DNA of 64,000 bases from Candidatus Gracilibacteria bacterium GN02-872 (GCA_003260325.1 MOLU01000002.1:62001-126000); one strand, 5' to 3'; shown: positions 49,961 through 60,534, counted from the first letter of the stretch. Notes: generated from the letters alone by a model not told the origin. Translations and numbers: made by a program.

Positions 49961-51247
49961 ATGCTTATGAAACCGATAAAAAAAGAATTAGAAGATAGAG
50001 GGCTTCTTTACCAATTTAACGACGAAAAGATTTTCGAACTTTTGGATGAAGGATGAAAAAACTTTTATTGTGGTTTTGATCCAAGTGCAGATTCTCTTCA
50101 TTTAGGGAATTTTATCGGGTTTATGGTTGCTATTCACATTATGAGAAGAGGAAATATATATACAGCCTTGACTTGATGAGCAACTTGAATGATTTGAGAT
50201 CCAGGATGAAAAAGCGCTGAGAGAAACTTTTTATCAATGGATGTTTTAGATAAAAATGTTTCAGCAATTTCAGCTCAAATTTCAAAAATGCTTGAAAAAT
50301 TAAGTGATTTCACTTGAGAAAAGTATTCTTACAGATTTGTGAATAATAAAACATTTTATGAAAATATGTGATTTTTGGATTTTTTGAGAGAAGTTTGAAA
50401 ATTTATCACAGTAAATACGATGATGAATAAAGAAGCAGTAAAAAAGAGAATAGAAGATCCAAATTTATCTATTTCTTATACTGAATTTTCTTATCAGCTT
50501 TTGCAAGGTTATGATTACTCAAAAATGCATAAAGATGATGGTATGATTTTACAAATTGGATGACAAGACCAATGGTGAAATTTGTTGACAGGAACTGAGC
50601 TAATCAGAAAAAAATATGATGGTGATTCTTATGCTCTTACTTGGCCTTTAATTACTGATTCTACTTGAAGGAAATTTTGAAAATCAGAAGGAAATGCTAT
50701 GTTTTTAGATGAAAACAAAACAACTCCTTACTTTATTTATCAGTATTTTATGAATACTTCTGATGAAGATATTTCTAGGTATTTAAAAATGTTAACTTTG
50801 ATAGAAACTGAACAAATAGATGAAATCGTAAAGCAACACTTAGAAAAGCCTGAAAATAGAGAATGACAAAAGATCCTCGCTTTCAAAGTTGTAGAAATCG
50901 TTCACTGAACAAAAAAAGCAGAACTTTGCAAAAAAATATCTGAATTTATGTTTTGAAGTGATGATAAAATGTCTATTTTGAGAGAATTATCAGATGAAGA
51001 ATTAAAAATCTTTCAAAATTCTATGTGAGGTTTTGATTACAATGGAGAAAATTTCTTTGAAATTATTGTGAAATCTGGACTTGAAACTTCAAATTCCAAT
51101 GCTAGACAGTCAGTATCTTCAGGAGCAATTCACATAAATGAAAACAAAATCACAGATGCAAAATATGATTTTTCAAATGATTTTATAAATGGAAAATTTT
51201 TACTTTTGCAAAAATGAAAGAAAAATTTCAAACTTATTTTAAAATAA
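49961..51247 (+). CDS. tyrS: Tyrosyl-tRNA synthetase
   Basis: Charges tRNA-Tyr. Class I signature HLGN near residue 47 ([18 protein letters not shown]), tyrosine-binding YQLLQGYDY and GGQDQWGNLL, KMSKS-like KFGKSEG, and a C-terminal S4 RNA-binding domain ([17 protein letters not shown]). Length 428 residues is normal for the TyrRS with the S4 domain. Two in-frame ATGs (49961 and 49967) are possible. TGA occurs at several conserved glycines (TGGATGMIGDPGGKS). A separate terminator isolates it upstream. Confidence 0.97.
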
Positions 51248-51265
51248 TTTTTAACTTTTAGAAAA

Positions 51266-51784
51266 ATGACAGAAAGCGAAACTTTTTTACCAAAAATATC
51301 TAAAAAAGAACTTGAAGAACTGACAGATACTTGGGATTATCTTTATGCCATTTTGGATTTGTATTTTGATGAAATGGATGATAAAGGTGATGATTATGTT
51401 TGGGAAAGGGTAAATGATGACCAAGCTGTTTTACTTATTTACAGAAATCTTTCTGCTCAAATAGGGAACTGAGGATTTGTTCAAATGATTTACAATTGAT
51501 ACTGATACTCTGTTTTTGAAACAGTTTTTATTGATTTATTGGAAAAAACTTGACTTAAAAAAACAGTAGAAATTTTAAAAGAAGCAAAAAAATATTATGA
51601 AAAGTATAAAGAAAAGTTTGAAAATGTAGACAGAGAAAACTGGGATGCTTTCTCAAATCTTTATAAAGAATGCCCAGAATTTGAAACCCTAGATAACAAA
51701 TTTTATGAAGTAGAAGACGAAGAAGAAATTCTTTTAAAATATGTGAAGGAAAATATTTCAAATTATGTAACTCTTACAGATTAA
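51266..51784 (+). CDS. DUF4375 (DMP19-like) protein
   Basis: A 172-residue acidic protein. The block YVWERVNDDQAVLLIYRN then LSAQIGNGGFVQMIYNG matches the DUF4375/DMP19 pattern (...L-------E-NNGGF-Q-F-N). DMP19 members are acidic, DNA-mimic-like proteins in some bacteria. Two glycines of the pattern are TGA. It follows tyrS by 18 bp and precedes the ABC ATPase by 8 bp. The exact role is unknown. Confidence 0.82.
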
Positions 51785-51792
51785 AAATTTTT

Positions 51793-52506
51793 ATGAAAAA
51801 TATTCTTGAAATAAAAAATCTAAGCAAAAAACTCTGAAAAAAAGAGGTTTTAAAAAATGTAAGTTTTTCGGTTTGAGAATGAGAAATTTACTGATTTCTT
51901 TGACCAAATTGAGCTGGAAAAACAACAACTATGAAAAATATTTTGAGATTTATGAACCCAGATTCTTGAGAAATAAAAATATTTTCTAAAAATGTGCTTG
52001 ATGAAGAAGTAAAAAAACAAATCGGTTTTATGCCTGAAAATACCTATCTTTACAAACATTTAACTGGAAAAGAATTTTTAAAATTTAATTGAAAATTTTT
52101 TTGACTTTTTTGACAAAAACTTGATCAAAAAGTTCAAAACTTGTTAAAAAAGCTTTGACTTGAAAATGCTTGAGATAAATTTTTAAAAGATTATTCAAAA
52201 TGAATGCTTCAAAGAATTGGGCTTGCTCAAGCTATAATCAATGATCCAAAATTGTTATTTTTAGATGAACCTATGAGTTGACTTGATCCGATTTGAAGAA
52301 AAATGGTGAAAGACTTGATTGTAGAGCTAAACAACAAAGGAACAACTATATTTTTTAATACACATATTTTGGCTGATGTAGAGAGTATTTGTGATAAAAT
52401 AAGCATTATTCACAATTGAGAAATAATTGTTGAAAGTAAAAAAGTGAGTGATATAAAGTGACACTTAGAAGATTTTTTTATAGAAAGTGTAAGTCAAAAA
52501 AACTAG
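51793..52506 (+). CDS. ABC transporter ATP-binding protein
   Basis: A 237-residue ATPase of the multidrug/ABC-2 type. Walker A GFLGPNGAGKTTTMKNIL, Q-loop KKQIGFMPENTYLYKHL, signature YSKGMLQRIGLAQAI and Walker B LLFLDEPMSGLDPIGR are all present. The permease that should pair with it is not adjacent. It ends in TAG inside a terminator. The first glycine of Walker A and others are TGA. Substrate unknown; could serve as an export or gliding-type ATPase. Confidence 0.92.
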
Positions 52507-52529
52507 AATTTTTAAATTCTAGTTTTTTT
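52496..52529 (+). terminator. Terminator of the ABC ATPase gene
   Basis: AAAACTAGAATTT-TT-AAATTCTAGTTTT plus T-run, overlapping the TAG stop. Confidence 0.9.
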
Positions 52530-52556
52530 TGATTTTTAATATTTTTTATATATAAT
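52529..52556 (+). promoter_or_regulatory. Promoter of the small UGA-free gene
   Basis: TTGATT (52529-52534), 16 bp spacer, TATAAT (52551-52556). The leader that follows has a TTAGTG-TTTTA-CACTAA hairpin near 52575-52591. Confidence 0.6.
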
Positions 52557-52629
52557 TTTAATGCTTTAAAAGTTAGTGTTTTACACTAATCTTTTCTAGT
52601 AGAACTTAGGCCAACCTTGGAGAAAAGTT

Positions 52630-52953
52630 ATGAATTGGATACTTGAAATTTTATTTGATCTTTATGATACAATTACTGGAGAAAAAAAGAGGAGAGAAAT
52701 AGAGCGCATAAAAGAGGAACATATGGAGAAAAAGAGAGAAATAGTAAGACAAGATAGAAATAGGAGAATACTTGAGCAAATTGCTAAATTATCTGAATTG
52801 AGTAAGATTGCTGAGGAACAACGTTCTATTAGATTTAAGTTAAAGTATTTCTTTTCTAGAAAAAAACCTAAAAAAGTTTTAGATCCTATAGAATTTTTTA
52901 GTGGACCTCCTACAAGGGAAGTTATTCTTTCCTCTTCATCATGTGATGAGTAA
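52630..52953 (+). CDS. Small charged helical protein, UGA-free
   Basis: A 107-residue protein, MNWILEILFDLYDTITGEKK, then a long Arg/Lys/Glu helix (REIERIKEEHMEKKREIVRQ) and a basic tail ending SSSSCDE. Only two glycines, both GGA; none is TGA. A Shine-Dalgarno (TTGGAGAAAAG) precedes the ATG. It has its own promoter, leader hairpin and a strong terminator. These traits match the array genes at 40.3-42.6 kb and the gene at 17206, suggesting the same source. Confidence 0.8.
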   Translation: MNWILEILFDLYDTITGEKKRREIERIKEEHMEKKREIVRQDRNRRILEQIAKLSELSKIAEEQRSIRFKLKYFFSRKKPKKVLDPIEFFSGPPTREVILSSSSCDE

Positions 52954-52971
52954 TCTTCAAGTTTCGACTAA

Positions 52972-53010
52972 ACAAAGAACCACAAGCTTAGCTTGTGGTT
53001 CTTTCTTTGT
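52972..53010 (+). terminator. Terminator of the small UGA-free gene
   Basis: AAGAACCACAAGC-TTA-GCTTGTGGTTCTT, a 13-bp stem with a T-rich tail. Confidence 0.9.
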
Positions 53011-53040
53011 TAAATTTTCTTTAAGTTTATTTTTGCAAAA

Positions 53041-53763
53041 TTATTTTGTAATTTTAAATGATTTCATAATTTCATCTAATTCTTTTTCTCCTTCAGCAGA
53101 AGTCCCATCATATATTCATTTTGTTACAGTGTAGGCTTTTTTATCATTTCATTTTTGTAAAACATACTGAGTCATAGACATTTTTTGAGGAATTTGTTTA
53201 GAACTTACTTTGTAAGTTATTTTATATCATTTCATTCCAGCAAATTCAGTTACTTCTTTTTTAAAATCACTTATATCTAGGCTAATAGCGCTAAATTGCT
53301 TTTTTAGATTTTCAATTGAAAGTTCTGTATATTTATCAAAAGTATCCAAAGCTTTAGCTTGAGAGTAGTCTTCAAAACCAAAACTTACAGAGCTATTGTT
53401 AGTTGTGTTTGAAACTCAAACAGAATTATATCTAGGATCTTCTAGAGTTTTTAAATCACTAGATTTTTTATAAGAAATCTCATAACCACCTTTTTCGTGT
53501 TTGTAAGTAATTACTCAGTCTTTTTCTTGAATAGGACTGTCTGAATCCTCCTCTGTTATAGTTCAAGTTTTTGTTTCTTCAGCTTCATTTCAAGTAGAAG
53601 TTTTTACTTCAACTCAAGTAGAGGCTTTCTTATCATTAGTTTCTACAGTTTTTGTAGAAGTTGCTTCATTACTTCAAGTTGTAACTTTTGGTTGGTCATT
53701 TGATTTTCCACAACTTGATAAAGCAAAGACAGAAACCAAAGCTATTATTAGATATTTTTTCAT
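53041..53763 (-). CDS. Lipoprotein, first of a duplicated pair
   Basis: A 240-residue lipoprotein: signal peptide with lipobox (VSVFALSSC, Cys-18), a Ser/Thr/Glu linker to about residue 80, then a domain with YKHEKGGYEISYKKSSDLK, VSFGFEDYSQAKALD, then EFAGMKGYKITYKVSSKQIP and MTQYVLQKGNDKKAYTVTKG. The domain resembles PsbP-like/DUF1795-type folds in outline but I do not claim it. The next gene upstream encodes a clear paralogue. Likely a surface solute-binding or stress protein. Confidence 0.85.
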
Positions 53764-53827
53764 AAATTTTTAATTAGTTAATAAAAGTACAGTGTTAGTA
53801 TAATTATGAATTTTTAGAAATCAAGTA

Positions 53828-54442
53828 TTATTTTATAAATTTGAAAGAATTTATGATTTCGTTCAACTCTTTTTCTGTTTCATTAGAAGTTCATTCAACT
53901 ATTCATTTTGTCAAAACAAAAACCACTCTGTTTTCTCATTTTTGAAAAACATATTGAGTAATGTTTAGTTTTCTTCAGTTTCAAGGAATAATTATTTGAT
54001 AAGTTAGCTTATAAGCTTTTTGTCAAGCAAATTTTGTTTCTTCTTTTTTTATCTCATCTAAATCATACATAATTTTTGCAGTTTTTATAGAAGTTTCTAC
54101 ATATTGCTCAAAATCTTTTATTGCAGAACTAAGAGAATAATCTTCAAAAACAACATTTGCAGAGTTTCCACTTTTTTTATTGGAAATATTTATATCAGGT
54201 CAACTTGAAATATCTTTGTTACGTTTTATTACTTCATAATCGCTAGAATTTTTATAAGAAATCTCATAACCAGCTTTTTCATTTTTGTAAGTTTCCAAAT
54301 CTTTTACAGTTTCAATTTTTCAAGTTAAAATTGTTTTTTCTGAAGAGTTTCCTGAATTTGTCTCTTTTTTTATTTCTTCAGTTTTTCCACAACTTGATAA
54401 AACAAAAACTGAAATTAAAGCAATTGCTAAATATTTTCTCAT
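53828..54442 (-). CDS. Lipoprotein, second of a duplicated pair
   Basis: A 204-residue lipoprotein with lipobox VFVLSSC and the same domain as the gene 65 bp downstream: YKNEKAGYEISYKNSSDYEV, NVVFEDYSLSSAIKDFEQYV, EETKFAGQKAYKLTYQIIIP, and a shared C-terminus VLTKGIVDGTSNETEKELNE. The linker is shorter. Tandem duplication is evident from signal peptides and C-termini, which are nearly the same in both. Many glycines are TGA. Confidence 0.85.
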
Positions 54443-54578
54443 AAAAAAATTTTTTTAAAATATAAATTCTTTTCATTCAAAATTATAAACTGAAATTTAT
54501 TAAAATCAAGTTAGAATTTTGCCTAAATTAAAAAAATATGTTAATCTTTAATAAAGATTTATTTTTTAATTTTAACAA

Positions 54579-57185
54579 ATGTCTTACAGTTGAATAACAA
54601 AACAAGAAGCTGAGAAAAAGCTAAAAGAGTATTGATTTAATCAATTGAAAGCTAAAAAGAAAAATCCTTGGTGGAAGTTACTTTTACAACAATTTTCAGA
54701 TACTTTGGTAATTATCCTTGTTGTTGCCGCAATAATCACATTTTTTCAATGAGAAGTAGTTGATGCAACAGTTATTTTAGTGATAATTATTTTAAACGCT
54801 TGAATTTGATTTTTTCAAGAATTTAAAACTGAAAAAACACTTGAAGCTCTTCAGTGAATGGTTCATCCTGAAGCTAGAGTTATTCGTGATTGAGAAGAAA
54901 AACTTATTGATGTAAAAAATATCGTTCCAGACGATATAATCATTTTGGCTGAGTGAGACAAAATTCCAGCTGATTGAGTTTTACTTGAAACTCACAGTTT
55001 ACAAATAAGTGAAGCAGCCCTAACTTGAGAAAGTGTTCCAGTAAAGAAAAAAGAGGAAGACAAAGTATTTATGTGAACTAGTTTGGTAAAATGAAGCTGA
55101 ATAATGAAAGTTACTTCAACTTGAGATAAAACTGAAATCTGAAATATTGCAAAACTTGCAGTTGAAACAGAAAATGTCTTGTCTCCACTTCAAAAAGAAT
55201 TAAAAGATATTTGAAAATTTGTTTTGAAAATCACTTTGGTTATTTGTGCTATAATATTTATAATTCTTTATTTTCGTGATTGAGAAGCAATTCACTGATT
55301 TATGTATGCTGTTTCTGTTGCTATTTCTGCAGTTCCAGAATGACTTCCTACAACTATCACTATTGCGCTTGCTCTGTGAGCAACAGTTCTTTCAAAAAGA
55401 AATGTTATAATCAAGAAATTACCTTCGGTAGAGACTCTTTGAGCTGTTACAACTATTTGTAGTGATAAAACAGGAACTTTAACTAGAAATGAAATGACAG
55501 TTAGAGAAATAAATACTCCAGATTGACAATCTATAAATATTGTTTGAGAAGGTTATGATCCAAAAAATGGAAGTTTTAGTTGAAATGCAAATGATCCAGA
55601 TATAAAAATGCTTGTTGAAATCGCTTACAAATGTAACGATGCGAAACTTGTAAAAAATGAAATTGGTTATTCTTTACTTTGAGATCCTACAGAATGAGCA
55701 TTGCTTACAATGTGAGAAAAAATTATTCCAGGAACTCTTGACTCAGAAAAAAATATAGAAAATGTTTTTCCTTTTGATTCAGATAGGAAAATGATGAGTG
55801 TGATTTCAAATAAAAAAGTACTTGTTAAAGGTTCTCCAGACAGTATTTTAGAAAATTCTACAAAAATAATGTTGGATTGAGAAATTCGTGATATCACAGA
55901 AGAAGATAAAAAAAGAATCCATGAAAAATATATGGAAATGGCAAAAAAAGCTCTTCGTGTGTTAGCTTTTGCTTATAGAGATATTGAAGAATGAGAAAAA
56001 ATACAAGAAGACAAAGATGCAGAAAAAAATCTAGTTTACATCTGACTTACTTGAATGATTGATCCTCCAAGGGATGAAGTAAAAGATGCTGTTGCAGTTG
56101 CTCAAAAAGCAGGAATCAGAACAATAGTTATCACTTGAGATTTCTGACTTACAGCTGGAGCTATTGCTGAAGAACTCGGAATGATTTGACCAAATGATAC
56201 AAATAATATTTTTACTTGAGAGGAAATTCAGGCATTTTCTGATTGAGAATTAAAAAATATTTTAAAACAAAGAAAATCTCTTATTTTTGCTAGAACTATG
56301 CCTAGTGACAAGATGAGAATAGTTTCACTTTTGCAAGACTTATGAGAAGTTGTTGCTATGACTTGAGATTGAGTAAATGATGCTCCAGCACTTAAAAAAG
56401 CTGATATTTGAATAGCGATGTGAATAACTTGAACAGAAGTTTCAAAAGAATCTGCAACTATGATTTTGATGAATGATTCGTTTGCTTCAATTGTTACTGC
56501 GATAAAAGAGGGAAGAAGAATTTATGAAAATTTAAAAAAATTTATTTGGTATATGTTTTCATCAAATATTTGAGAACTTGTAACAATTATTTCTTCTATA
56601 ATTCTTTTTATTCCAAATGTTTTAACTGCGATTTTGATTCTTTGTATAAATCTTTGAACAGATATTTTGCCTGCGATTTCGATGTGAGCTGGACCAGCTG
56701 ATGACGATTTGATGAGCAAAAAACCAAGAGATCCCAAAGCTCGTATTTTAAATAAAAAATTTGTTACAGGATTTGTAGTGGCAGGTTTCATTTTATGAAT
56801 TTGTATCGTTGCAATCTTTATAATTACGCTTTTGTGAGATGGATGGACTTTTGCTCAATGATCAAAATTTGATGCAGAAAAGCTAAAACACGCGATGACA
56901 GCAGCTTTTGCTTGACTTGTAACTATCCAAATGGTAAATACTTTTTCAGCTATTTCTCCAAACAAATCTGTTTTCAAAACAAATTATTTGAAAAATACAT
57001 TTCATTTGTTTGCAGTTTTAGTAAGTTTTGTGTTTATATTCGTAATTATTTACGTTCCATTCTTTCAACAAGTTATGTGAACTGTTTCACTTACTATTAA
57101 AGATTGGGCTATTATATGGGCATTTTCACTTGTCCCTCTTGTTTATCAAGAAATCAGAAAATTACTTTGAAAAAGTATGCATTAA
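54579..57185 (+). CDS. P-type calcium-transporting ATPase
   Basis: An 868-residue P2A-type cation ATPase. The A domain has TGESVPV (in AALTGESVPV), the membrane site VPEGLPTTITIALAL (PEGL), phosphorylation motif ICSDKTGTLTRNEMT, nucleotide-binding region VLVKGSPDSILE, and hinge [20 protein letters not shown]. The C-terminal membrane cluster ends in LGKSMH. PEGL and the family core place it near PMR1/SERCA-type Ca2+ pumps of bacteria. It should expel Ca2+ using ATP. Conserved glycines such as those of TGDGVND are TGA. No regulators adjoin. Confidence 0.95.
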
Positions 57186-57198
57186 GAAAAATATAATT

Positions 57199-57230
57199 AA
57201 AAAAAGACTAACATATATTAGTCTTTTTTT
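57199..57230 (+). terminator. Terminator of the P-type ATPase gene
   Basis: AAAAAAGACTAA-CATATA-TTAGTCTTTTTT, 14 bp after the stop. Confidence 0.9.
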
Positions 57231-57266
57231 GTTAATTACTTAAAAAAGGAAAAGCAATTTTATTGG

Positions 57267-57284
57267 TTCCTGCCTTCGCAGGAA
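57267..57284. repeat. REP-like hairpin, TTCCTGC-CTTC-GCAGGAA
   Basis: A perfect 7-bp stem with a CTTC loop, more GC-rich than its surroundings. Intergenic hairpins of this sort are common REP-type repeats; it lies 20 bp before a second, larger pair. Confidence 0.6.
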
Positions 57285-57302
57285 TGACAGGAAAATAGAT
57301 AA

Positions 57303-57375
57303 TGTAGGGAATGATTGCATCGTTCCAAAAAAAAATTAAAATTCTAAAAAAGGAACGACGCAGTCGTTCCCTACA
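57303..57375. repeat. Inverted pair of REP-like elements
   Basis: Two 24-bp arms (57303-57326 and 57352-57375) are inverted copies with three mismatches, and each arm is itself a palindrome (GGAACGAC-GCA-GTCGTTCC). The outer base pairs GTAGGGAA flank both. The total structure resembles a small mobile palindrome or paired REP. No transposase is adjacent. Confidence 0.75.
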
Positions 57376-57424
57376 ATTAGGAAAATATTGAATTTAAAGA
57401 AATGAAAATTTTCTTTTCAGTTTT

Positions 57425-58042
57425 TTAGTTACATACATTATTATCAGATACTATTTTGTTAAAAACTTTTTTAAATCTATATTGTTCAGAAACTAAAAAC
57501 GAATTTATAAAATTTCATAGTTCATTATTAGAATGTAAGTTATCTAAAACTATTTTTTCTCAGTCACAAGAATAACCTAATAAAAATTGAGTTCCAATAT
57601 AAGTTTCTCATTCATTTAATTTAAAATTATTTAATTCTAAGTTTGATTTAAAATCTAACTTGTCTAATATTCATCTTTTATTCTCAAAAATTATTTTATC
57701 TCATATTTTCAAATTTCTAGTTTTTTCCTTTAATAGATTATTTATCTCTCTAGAGTTTGCTATTAAAAAAACAGATTTAGAATTACTAATTTGTTTATTT
57801 TCTTCACTTACTCTATCTACCTCTTCTTTATAAAATCACTTATAATAGTTTTTATAGTTTTTTAATTTTATTGTTATTAAATCTGTATTTTTTAAAGTAC
57901 TAATACTTTCTAATTCTCAAACTCCAAAACTAGCAGTAAAATTAGGTCATCACTCAACTATTTTATTATTGTTATAAGTATTTATATTATATCATAATAA
58001 GCTAGATATAATTATTATAATTATAAAATTAAGTGCTTGCAT
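57425..58042 (-). CDS. Membrane-anchored hypothetical protein
   Basis: A 205-residue protein with an N-terminal hydrophobic anchor (MQALNFIIIIIISSLLGYNI) and a soluble remainder with DLITIKLKNYKNYYKGFYKE, then IANSREINNLLKEKTRNLKI and QFLLGYSCDGEKIVLDNLHS. TGA supplies many glycines, so it is native. It is preceded on its strand by the broken amidase gene. Family unknown; perhaps a secreted binding or peptidase-associated protein. Confidence 0.7.
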
Positions 58043-58076
58043 ATTTTTTAGTTAATTTTAATAAGTAAAGGTAGAG

Positions 58077-58418
58077 TTATACCTCTCCCTTAAAGTACCA
58101 TTTATTTGGACTATTAGCATTTCTGTCAGTAGCAAAGAATTTACCTTTTTTATAAACTTCTTCAGGTGTTATTTTCCCTGTAAGTCCTGCAAGTATAGCC
58201 TGATTTACAAAATTTGTACAGTTTCCCCCAAAGTCAGTATATGTAGGAAACCATTTGTTCCACTCATTTGATGATACTTGATTTAATGCATATCTTACAG
58301 CAATATTTGCATTATAATAGCATTTACCTCCTTTAAAATTTGAACAAGAACTTCCATCAGCTGATTATGCAGCTGAAAAGGCAAAATATATAGCAGAAGC
58401 TATTGCGATTTTTTTCAT
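58077..58418 (-). pseudogene. Secreted amidase_6-like gene interrupted by TAA, UGA-free
   Basis: Reading from the ATG at 58418: a signal peptide MKKIAIASAIYFAFSAA, then TAA at codon 18 (58367-58365), then an open frame to 58077 encoding SADGSSCSNFKGGKCYYNAN, IAVRYALNQVSSNEWNKWF, PTYTDFGGNCTNFVNQAILA and more. That body matches the amidase_6 pattern (YN---AV-YA ... GG-CTNFVSQ). All nine glycines are GGN; none is TGA. A strong Shine-Dalgarno (GGGGAGG) precedes the ATG. Thus a foreign-dialect gene, broken by a stop at the signal cleavage site; assembly error is the alternative. Confidence 0.75.
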
Positions 58419-58492
58419 TTTTCCTCCCCATAGTTAGTTAATGAAAACACGCTAGTTTATTATAAATCAAGATTTTAAATATATTTTTAGTT

Positions 58493-58699
58493 TTATCTAT
58501 TCAGTTCATCAATAATCTTTTTAATTGTTCTTTCAAGTTTATTTTTGTCTTTTTTGATGAAATCAAGAGTTGATTTTATCATCGCATAAATATTTATATT
58601 TGACTTGGCTGAATCAATCCAGCTTGGATTCTCAATTATTTTATCATCTATGAAATCTATTTTTGGTGTGACGAAAGTTATTTTTTTGCCATTCTTAGA
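58493..58699 (-). pseudogene. C-terminal gene fragment downstream of rpoD
   Basis: An open frame without a start codon at its head (preceded by TAA) encodes NGKKITFVTPKIDFIDDKII, then ENPSWIDSAKSNINIYAMIK and STLDFIKKDKNKLERTIKKI, ending at TAA. Only one glycine, GGC. It looks like the tail of a decayed protein. A start at the internal ATG (YAMIK) would leave only about 35 residues. Confidence 0.35.
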
Positions 58700-58729
58700 T
58701 TATATTTATTGAAATCTAGTTTTTATTTT

Positions 58730-60289
58730 TTAGAAAAATTTTATTTTATCAGCATTTGGATGCTCTCTTAGTTTTTCAAGAGTTTTAGCTTCTATTTGTC
58801 TAATTCTCTCTCTTGTTACTCAAAATTCTTTTCAAACTTCTTCCAAAGTATGGATATCTCCTCAATCAAGTCCAAATCTCATAATAATTATTTTTCTTTC
58901 TCTTGGAGTCAAAAAATCAAGCATTTCATACAAATTATCTTTTAACAAATTCATATTTGTTTGAGAATCTGGAGTTGGATTTTTATCATCTTCAATGAAA
59001 TCTCAAAGGCTTGTGTCTTCTTCACTTCAAACAGGAGAATCAAGGGAAAGTATATCTTGAGAAATTCTCATTATTTGCCTTACTTTTCTTATATCCATAT
59101 CCATTTCTGTAGCAAGCTCTTCCATAAGTGGTTCTCTAGTAAGTTCTTGAGTAAGTCTTCTGTAAGTATGAGTAAATTTATTTATAGTTTCTATCATATG
59201 AACTGGAACTCTGATAGTTCTTGCTTGGTCAGCAATTGCTCTAGTTACTCATTGTCTTATCCACCAAGTTGCATAAGTTGAAAACTTAAATCATTTATCT
59301 GGATCAAATTTATCAACTGCTCTAAATAATCCTACATTTCACTCTTGAATCAAATCTAAAAGAGAAAGTCATCTTCACATATATTTTTTAGCTATAGATA
59401 CAACAAGTCTCAAGTTTGCAGCTGCAAGTTTTTTTCTAGCTTCCATACTTCAAGCTCTTATCTGCTTACCAATTTCTATTTCTTCGTCACTGTTTAAAAG
59501 TTCTACTCTTCAAATTTCATTTAAATACATTCTTATTGAATCATCGCTTATTTCAGATAAGGAAATATTTGTTTTTTCTTTTCTTTCAAGTCTCTTATCA
59601 TTTTTGAAAAGATTATCCTTGTCCATACTGTCAACTATATCTATTTGAAGCTGCAAAAATCTAGAATAAACTTCATCAAGTAAATCAATATCTTCTTCTG
59701 CATTTGGAATAGCTGCATTTACTTCATCTTGTGTTACTTTTCAGTGAATTTTTCATTTTTTCATCAAATTTTGAATACTTTCAGGCATTCAGTCCAGCAT
59801 TTCTTCAGGGACTTCTGTATCAATAAATTTCTGAATTCATTTTCAAATTCTTCTTTTATCTTCACTTCTATCTTTTGGAAGTTTTGAAAGTCATCTTTCT
59901 TTTTGTAAAGCAAAAGCGATTTCTTCTCAGTCATCAGTAAAGGAAATGTTATCAAGCATATCTAAGTCTTCACCAAAAACTTCAAGTTCTTCCAATTCTT
60001 CGTCAGTTGGTTCATCTTTTTCGTCAAACATGTCAAAATCATCAAAATCGTCAAAATCATCTAATTCTTTTGATTCTTCATCATCATAAATATCATCATA
60101 ATCGTCAAATTTTTTACTTTTTGTTGATTTTGTAGATTTTTCTTCTGACTTAACTTTTTCATCTTTTTTTACTTTTTTTTCTTTTTTGTTTTCTTCTTCT
60201 CATCAAATAGATAAAAATCCCAATTCATCTAGAGAAATTTCTTCTATTTGTTGAGAATCTTTGTTTTCTTTTTTTGTTTTTTTTGGCAT
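58730..60289 (-). CDS. rpoD: Primary RNA polymerase sigma factor RpoD (sigma-70)
   Basis: Principal sigma factor. Region 1.2-2: [60 protein letters not shown] and [20 protein letters not shown]; region 3: [16 protein letters not shown]; region 4: [20 protein letters not shown], then [20 protein letters not shown]. An acidic low-complexity N-terminal stretch (about residues 60-100, [10 protein letters not shown]) replaces region 1.1 content. Length 519 residues. dnaG lies 2.4 kb upstream on the same strand, separated by unrelated genes, instead of directly before it. Confidence 0.97.
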
Positions 60290-60322
60290 TTTTCAAAAAA
60301 GTTATGAAATACAAAAAGTGAT

Positions 60323-60371
60323 AACACAAAAAATTCCTTCATTTTTACTTATAGAAGGAGCAAAAAGTGTT
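60323..60371 (-). promoter_or_regulatory. Stem-loop in the rpoD leader
   Basis: Nested arms AACAC/GTGTT and TCCTTC/GAAGGA enclose an AT-rich loop just upstream of the rpoD ATG (34 bp away). It could hide or shape ribosome access; no known RNA thermometer family is recognised. Confidence 0.4.
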
Positions 60372-60509
60372 ATTTATTCAAATTTTTCAAATCTCTAAAA
60401 AAATTAATTTCTTAATTTATAGCTATATTATAATATATTTTTAAAAAATTACAAGAAAAATATTTGCAAAATTTTTAGCTTATATTCTTAAATGTATAAT
60501 TAAAAAATA

Positions 60510-60534
60510 TTTTACTATATTTTGTATAGTAAAA
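60510..60534. promoter_or_regulatory. Palindrome TTTTACTATA-N5-TATAGTAAAA
   Basis: Perfect 10-bp arms with a 5-bp spacer (TTTTG). The same core ACTATA-N5-TATAGT lies at 26420-26438, and a shorter form at 35411-35425. It is upstream of the protease gene by 120 bp. Confidence 0.6.
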
